DNA from: Plantago major
Taxonomy: Eukaryota; Streptophyta; Magnoliopsida; Lamiales; Plantaginaceae
Reading direction: 5' to 3'
Length of the DNA stretch: 64,000 nt
NCBI GenBank assembly: GCA_026545765.1
Contig: CM048841.1
Location: 5,279,712 to 5,343,711, forward strand
Positions 57,805 to 64,000 of this stretch are shown piece by piece (position 1 is the stretch's first letter; every line of letters begins with the position of its first letter). Position numbers and translations under genes: made by a program. The notes below the pieces were generated by a model that saw only the letters and a program-made list of their open reading frames with translations, had not been told where the DNA came from and did not search any database.

Positions 57805-58413
57805 GCTGCGAAATCCAAAAGCAAGTGATGATTATGGTTAATATATATGGCCTAAAATAAGCTGGTGATCTGATTTATCCAGCACAAGAACGAAAATTCA
57901 AAGCTGAGCAGCATAAATTCTTGCCATGGCCATGTGATTGCTAGTAACGGCTAGTTTTCACAAAGAGCAGTGTAAACTAGAGTGTACCTAGAATTCCTAA
58001 TTAAACATGGAATTAACGAATGTAATGATCAATTTATGGAATTGAATGATTACCAGAAACATGGAATTATTGATTATTGAGCAAGCAAGCAATTAATGAG
58101 ATATGGTGAAAGAAAGGGATGAAATGACATGATCACCAGAAACATTAATTAATTAATCAATCACAGTAATAGAAAGGAAGAGAAGGAAATGGAATTGAAT
58201 AGACTAGTAGTAGAAGAAGAAGAAGAAGAAGTAAGAAAATGGGTGACTCGATGACGACGATGAGGCAAATTTCAGCTACAATTTCATAGAACGGCATTAT
58301 CGATCGAGTTTCAATTTGAATTTAATTAATGTTGGCAGCCCACAATTTGAAACCTTATGGTTTTCTCTACCGTGCCGCACACGGTAATAATTCAACACGG
58401 ATATTGCAATTTT

Positions 58414-58496
<83 letters not shown>

Positions 58497-58792
58497 CTAC
58501 TATAATTTAGTGTCAATATATTTAATTTAAAAAATGTCCTCTAACTTAAAATTAAATATAGTATATTTATTAATAATCAAAATTAATCTTCAATCATTTA
58601 ATCATCTATTAAAATCTGTTTGGATTTAGTTTCGTAAAATTAGCCACGCACCGTCAAAATAAACGATCGCCCTCATTTACCAGCATTCAATTGCAAGCAT
58701 CATTTAACATTATATTACAAGCATCATTCAATACAAAAACATGGATCATATTAGTATTGCAAGTATCATTTAACATTAAATTACAAGCATCA
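57805..58792. other. 3' flank of FLC-like gene B
   Basis: 57850-58100 is similar to the flank of gene A (1680-1890). 58210-58232 is a GAA microsatellite. 58690-58792 holds about three degenerate TTACAAGCATCATT units, into which CACTA-2 inserted. No gene. Confidence 0.5.
58418..58493. repeat. TA dinucleotide microsatellite
   Basis: About 38 uninterrupted AT/TA repeats. Confidence 0.97.
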
Positions 58793-59218
58793 CACTACAA
58801 GAAAACAGGGGTTAAGCCCCCTGCCGAGCCTTAGCGACGGCCTTAGCCACGGAATTGGCGACGGATGGGCTTTGACCCTCCGTCGCCATTAGAGACGGAT
58901 AATTATCCATCTCTAATCTAATTAGGGCTAGAACGCCCTAATTCGTCGCTAAATTACGAATTAGGGCGTTCTTCCCTAATTCGTAGTTTAGCGACGGATA
59001 ATTATCCGTCGCTAAACTACTGTTTTTTTTTAAAAAAATTAAAATTATTTTATGATTTTCACCTGTTTTTCCAACCAATATAATAATGATATGTCACAAA
59101 GGGGAAATTGCATTAATTAACAACAACGATTCGTCCAAAAAATAAATTATCCAAAATAAAGTCTACATATCCGAATATAAATCCAAATATCCAACAAAGT
59201 AGCATAGTATCCAAAACA

Positions 59219-61118
59219 TTAAGACGAGGGGCCGGGGGTATTCTGGCTCATATACAAGCGGCAGAGCTCTTCCATCCTCTGATTCATACGAGCCTGCTCA
59301 TCCCTGAGATTTTCAATCTCAGTCTGGAGAAGAGTCACTGCTTGATTCACCATATGCTCGACCTGCCCCTGTGTGTAAACACCACCATGTCCCTGAGATT
59401 GCTGTTGGGACACGGAGAAGCTTTGCATCAGTGTCTCGCCATAACTACTAAGACCATAAACCCGACCCTTGTTGTCGAGTGGGTTAACCTGTAGAAAGAT
59501 CCGGTCTTGTTTTTCCACGGACAACTCCTCACCCTCGAGCAGCCTCTCCGAAATGATCCGCTCCACCTCACTCTGTAATAGTCAAGTGTATACGAAATGA
59601 GCTACAATTTCATATTTAATTTATAATACACATGCATATATAACTGTAACACTTAGCAAATACACATACCGCAATAAGCTCGGACTTCTGGTCCACCCAA
59701 ACGCCGTTCTTGAACTTCCCCATCTTCATTTTCTCTAGGCAAGTCTTGGGTTAGTTCAGGTTCAGCTAAAGAACATTATATATTGCAACAAGTAGTTAGT
59801 AAGTTGGTAGGAATGCAAACAAGTGGTAAATTGGTATAAATGAAAGAATACACATGTGTACAAATCATGTTGTAATCAGAACACACATATATATACTTAC
59901 CGACATCTGGCGATCAGTGACAACAGCTCGTGACCCATAGTGATGCCTGGCAGAGCCCTTACCATCTCATGCTCGATCGATTGGTTACACTGTTCTTGTA
60001 GGACTGATCCTCGACGTGATTAATGCTCCAATACTCTTGCCACATAGCCCACTCTTTGTCCCCAATATGCCTATATTGTGGCGGCTTTCCTTTGTCTCGG
60101 TATTTTTTCATGTCAGCCACCATATGCCTATACAGGTCAAAGCCCAAACTCTCGAAAACAGGCCACATCTGGGGAATAAGGCCAGTCGGAATGTAGTATT
60201 TTTTCTACATTCCAATTCCATTCAAAGTAAAAATTAATGCCCCAAGGTCACAATTTCAAGATAAACAATGGTGCATTTCACCCAAGTGGCTAACATACCA
60301 CACAAATTGTCCTAGAATTTACTAACACAATGGTGACTAACATATCACCCAAGTAAGTGGCTAACATACCACACAAATTGTCCTAGAATTTACTAACACA
60401 ATGGTAACTAACATATCACCCAATTAAGTGGCTAACATACCACACAAATTGTCCTAGAATTTACTAACACAATGGTGACTAACATATCACCCAATTAAGT
60501 GGCTAACATACCACACAAATTAGTGAACTAGTTCATTAATCGATTCTCTCTACAAATAAAGCATTGTAACATTTACCACAACAAATTGTAACATTTAAGC
60601 TTACCCGAAGCTCATCAAAGTAGAAGTGCTTCGTCTCAGCCTTGAGTGTGCTCCACCTTTTGCCTCCCTGGCCCGGCAACTCCCTCCTAAGCTTGAATAT
60701 CTCATGCAAGTCGTCTGAAGATTGTTGAGGCCACAACCTGCAGTTATGAATGACATATAGAAGAGTACATATATTTATTAGACAATTCATGTGACATATA
60801 TAAACACTTATCTTAAGTTATGTTCTACAAATGTATATATAATACTTACTTCCTCCTGCCATTAGGGAACAACACCAACTTCCCCTCCCACGTAGCACCA
60901 TCAACGATCTCGGTATATGGACACCCGTCAGGCGGGTACTGTCCTGGTCCATAACCACCACCAGACGTCCCCATGCTTGATCCACTGGGAGTCTGACTAA
61001 CATGAGAGTAGCTGCCCGATCCACCAGGGCTACTCTCAGCACTTTGTGGTGAACCATGGGTCCCACTAGACACTGGAATCGTAATCGCACTTTCTTTTTC
61101 CGGCATCCGTAAAAGCAC
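59219..61118 (-). pseudogene. CACTA-2 second gene (Ptta/En/Spm-type accessory protein)
   Basis: Exon-like pieces on the minus strand: 61118-60846 (Ser/Gly/Pro-rich start, then EIVDGATWEGKLVLFPNGRR); about 60735-60610 (LWPQQSSDDLHEIFKLRREL; GGKRWSTLKAETKHFYFDEL); 60168-59959 (IGDKEWAMWQEYWSINHVED, with the RHHYGSRA motif frame-shifted); 59566-59219 (LLEGEELSVEKQDRIFLQVN; NPLDNKGRVYG; coiled-coil tail rich in E/Q/M ending before TAA). Spacing suggests introns, one holding a 71-bp minisatellite. This family accompanies TnpD in plant CACTA elements. Exon borders are not fixed, and whether it is intact is unknown, so it is labelled cautiously. Confidence 0.6.
60286..60525. repeat. 71-bp minisatellite in CACTA-2
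   Basis: The word GTGGCTAACATACCACAC recurs at 60286, 60357, 60428 and 60499, exactly 71 bp apart, with near-identical spacing text (TTGTCCTAGAATTTACTAAC). It lies between the 60610 and 60168 exon-like pieces of the second gene. Confidence 0.95.
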
Positions 61119-61213
61119 ATGACAAACACAAACAAATTGTATTAGTATAAATTAAGACATGAATTGGCATGTAATGGGAAAAGCAAGCATATAACAATTA
61201 AGATACATATACT

Positions 61214-63960
61214 CTACACTACACACATACTCTGATCCTCGTCACCAATGGTTAAGTCTACATATATGTCTTCGTGCAGGTCAATGTACTCATCACGAGC
61301 GTCTACGGGATTTCTCGCTGTTTCATCGACAACCTCTTCTTGGTACAAGTTGGTAGTTGATTTGTCCTTATGAACGTACTCAACTCTGGAGCGGGCTTGT
61401 ATGTGTATCGCTGCCAACCAGTCCGCCTTATCGCGTTTTAGACTTGGATATTCAATGAACATCACTTGACGTGCCTGAGCTGCCAAGATAAAAGGTTCGT
61501 GCCAATGCGGTACCTCCTCCTATGGTTAATCTCAACCATTTGATATTGCTCGTGCACCCTCGTACCATTTTGACCGGGATCATACCAGTCGATATCAAAC
61601 AGAACGGTTCTTTTCAGAGGCACACCAGCATATTCAAGCCTCACAATTCGTTTAAGTTTTCCATAGAAATCAAATAAATCATCACCTCCATTTTGATCAG
61701 CCCCTTTCACACACACCCCACAATTGCTAGTAGACTTGGACGTGTCAGAATCCATTGTGTGAAATCTAAGACCATTTACTATATACAATGGAAAAACGGA
61801 TACTCGACTGAATGGCCCCTCTGCTAAAGACTTTAAGTAAGGACATGTGACTTGGTTTACAGGATCTCGGACATAGTCCCCGAACCAATCAGGAAATTCA
61901 TTTGGCAACTTCTCTTCAAGCAGTTCTTCAAGTGTGTCATCTGTCATACTTGGATCCATCTTCAGACAACGCTTTTTGAAAACGTTGTGGACAGGATGAC
62001 ATGATTAGATAGTAGTTAGAAGTTCAAATTTATGTATTATAATAAGTAAGATGCTCACCTAGCAAAGATCTTCATAAATTCATCAACTTCAGCACAGTTC
62101 GAGATGACATGATAGTGGGTTTCCTTCACCTCCTTATCTGTCAGCCATTCTGTATTCCTTTCGCCCATAGGTCTACCTGAGATCCTAAATATTGAAAGTG
62201 TAACTTCATCATCCTCTTGAACTTCATACGTGTCTGCATTTCTGGCTGGCCTAGATGCCTTAGTGGGCACGTGGTCTCCAAAGTAATAGTTGCAGAAGAT
62301 GGCAGCTTCCTGTCTCACGTATGCATTGGCCATCGACCCCTCAGGCTTACCTTTGTTGCTGACATACTTCTTCAATTTTTCCAAATACCTGTAAGTTGTA
62401 TAATATATTTAGGTAAGATAATGTTCCTTCGAAAAAAAAGAACATTTTAAGTAAATGGATGCCTTTATTACACACCTCTCGAATGGATACATCCATCGAT
62501 ACTGAACCGGTCCAGCAAGTCTCGCTTCATGTGGGAGGTGAACCGGCAAGTGCTCCATAGAATCAAAGAAGCTCGGTGGAAAGATACGCTCGAGCTTGCA
62601 TAGAATCAATGGTATGTTGCTTTCAAGATTTGCTAACACTTCATCCTCAAGCACCCTTGAGCATAAATTCTTGAAAAATAAGCTCAGATCGGCGAGAGCG
62701 CTCCGTATAGGCTTAGGTAGTAGTTCTCGAAATGCAACAGGGAGAAGCCTCTCCATGAACACATGGCAATCGTGGCTCTTCATCCCATACATCTTTGTCT
62801 TCTTCAAATCCACACACCCTCCCAAGTTCGATGCATAACCGCTGTGGAACTTCAATCCCTCACCCAATCAAACAAATTGTTCCTAGCTTCAATGTCAATG
62901 TCAATTGTAGCCTTGGGCCACAGTCCCTTATCATTCCGCTTTGTCGGCTCGACCTATTACAAAATGTATCCAACTCGGATCTAGATTTAATCAGATCCTT
63001 TGTTTTCCTGTAATGTTGCAAATCGTCTTTGAGCGATTTCGAACACGTTCTTCTCAATGTGCATGAAATCCAAGTTGTGACGGATAAGAAGAGTGCTCCA
63101 ATAAGGCAAGTCCCAGAAGATGCTTCTCTTCTTCCATCCAAAATTTTTGCTAATTTTATCGTTATGCTTCTCCGACCCAAGTTCAGTTACTTTCATAAGA
63201 CCCAACCTTTCTATGCAAGTATCTGTGCACCAGTAAGTTTTGTCGGGGGCCCTTTCATTTCTACTCGACCCTTCAAGAATTGAGTCTTGTTCTCCCTGAA
63301 CGGATGATCTTTTGGTAGAAACCTACGCTGATCAAACCAACATTCCTTTCCGCTCTCCTTCAGTCTAAATGCACTACTGTCGTCCAAACAATGTGGACAA
63401 GCATTAAAGCCCGTGGTTTTCCTTCCAGATAGCATGGAGTAAGCTGGAAAATCACTCACGGTCCACAATAGTGCTGCTCTCAAGTTGAAGTTCTTCTTCA
63501 TTGACACATCATATGCTGGGATACCTTTTTCCCACAACTCGATCAGCTCCTTGATTAGGGGCTGCAAGAACACATCCACCTTATGTCCTGGATAATATGG
63601 ACCGGGCACCAAAGCAGTCAAGAACATGAACGGTTCCTTCATGCATTCACCGGGCGGGTTGTACTGTCGGCATAATCGCCAACAAGAGTACTTCCGGTCA
63701 CTTCAAAGGGTTAAAACCATCCGCATAAAGGCCCAATCAGACATTTCTAGTTCCAGTAAACTCCGGATAGCTCTCGTCGAAGTGTTTCCATGCAGGTGAG
63801 TCTGATGGATGCTCCATTCTACCCTCTACCGGGATTACTCTCTCCTTGTGCCACTGCATTTTATCAGCACAAGCACTTGAAGCGTACAACCTCTTCAAAC
63901 GAGGTGCTAGAGGGAAATACCACATTTTCTTATGTGGGAGATTTTTCTTCTGACGTTTCT
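61214..63960 (-). pseudogene. CACTA-2 TnpD transposase, middle and C-terminal parts
   Basis: Minus strand, in order: 63925-63737 (MWYFPLAPRLKRLYASSACA; MEHPSDSPAWKHFDESYPEF); 63642-63211 (EPFMFLTALVPGPYYPGHKV; DVFLQPLIKELIELWEKGI; WTVSDFPAYSMLSGRKTTG; ACPHCLDDSSAFRLK), the Transposase_21 core; 63205-62860 (FWDLPYWSTLLIRHNLDFMH, frame-shifted); 62867-62409 (MKSHDCHVFMERLLPVAFRE; LPVHLPHEARLAGPVQYRWM), a DUF4218 domain; 62384-62055; 61959-61462 (NCGVCVKGADQNGG; VLFDIDWYDPG), a DUF4216 domain; 61486-61214 tail. Domain order is that of an autonomous CACTA transposase. Several frame breaks between pieces mean it is either lightly decayed or affected by sequence indels. The N terminus lies beyond the window. 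Confidence 0.85.
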
Positions 63961-64000
63961 TTGAGGTGCCCTCCTTGTAACGCTTGTACCGGTCCTTACC

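Larger units (their letters stand above)
58793..64000 (-). mobile_element. CACTA (En/Spm) transposon, 3' part, running off the right edge (CACTA-2)
   Basis: The terminus CACTACAAGAAAACAGGGG at 58793 is followed by subterminal GCGACGGA/TCCGTCGC repeats to about 59015. All coding sequence is on the minus strand: TnpD pieces 63925-61214 and a second gene 61118-59219. It is related to CACTA-1 but keeps the TnpD middle that CACTA-1 lost. The other terminus lies beyond 64000, so total size and target duplication cannot be checked. Confidence 0.93.

Overview
The window is nuclear DNA of a core eudicot plant: AT-rich, intron-containing, and packed with plant transposable elements (Ty1/copia, LINE, CACTA, Mutator-like, hAT, Stowaway, TRIM and Helitron-like). 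No species name can be supported from the sequence alone.

The only convincing host genes are two same-strand MADS-box genes of the FLOWERING LOCUS C (FLC) clade. Gene B is complete and can be assembled by hand from seven exons at 36201-36388, 54728-54806, 56011-56072, 56157-56253, 56732-56773, 57540-57593 and 57718-57804. This gives a 202-residue MIKC protein whose exon sizes and K-domain wording fit FLC. Its first intron is 18.3 kb and full of nested transposons. Gene A is the 3' end of a close paralogue at the left edge (about 890-1660; exons 1404-1454 and 1553-1660). Its upstream exons lie outside the window, beyond a Helitron-like insertion in the intron before exon 6. The pair looks like a tandem FLC-like cluster blown apart by about 34 kb of transposons.

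Layout from left to right: Helitron-like copy 1 (1-889); gene A 3' end (890-1660); a full-length but decayed copia element with 1.75-kb LTRs and 5-bp target duplication (1901-11150); AT-rich spacer; Helitron-like copy 2 (about 14386-15204); Mutator-like element with 10-bp target duplication (15638-17389); AT-rich spacer; internally deleted copia (about 19476-23441); a duplicated segment in which one copy carries a Stowaway MITE (24741-24975); LINE 3' end (25360-26734); a solo LTR (27517-32552) split by a CACTA element (27679-32044); a LINE fragment on the minus strand (about 34050-35550); FLC-like gene B (36201-57804); AT-rich 3' flank with a TA microsatellite; and the 3' part of a larger CACTA element running off the right edge (58793-64000).

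Within intron 1 of gene B lie an AAT/AAC microsatellite, a 982-bp hAT element, a decayed antisense copia (about 40880-45784) containing an 868-bp solo LTR, a 5S-rRNA-like sequence, a tandem TRIM array, a fairly well preserved antisense copia (47542-52274), a gypsy reverse transcriptase scrap, and a T24 tract that abuts the exon 2 splice acceptor. In FLC the first intron carries vernalization-responsive chromatin control, so this intron is the most interesting part of the window.
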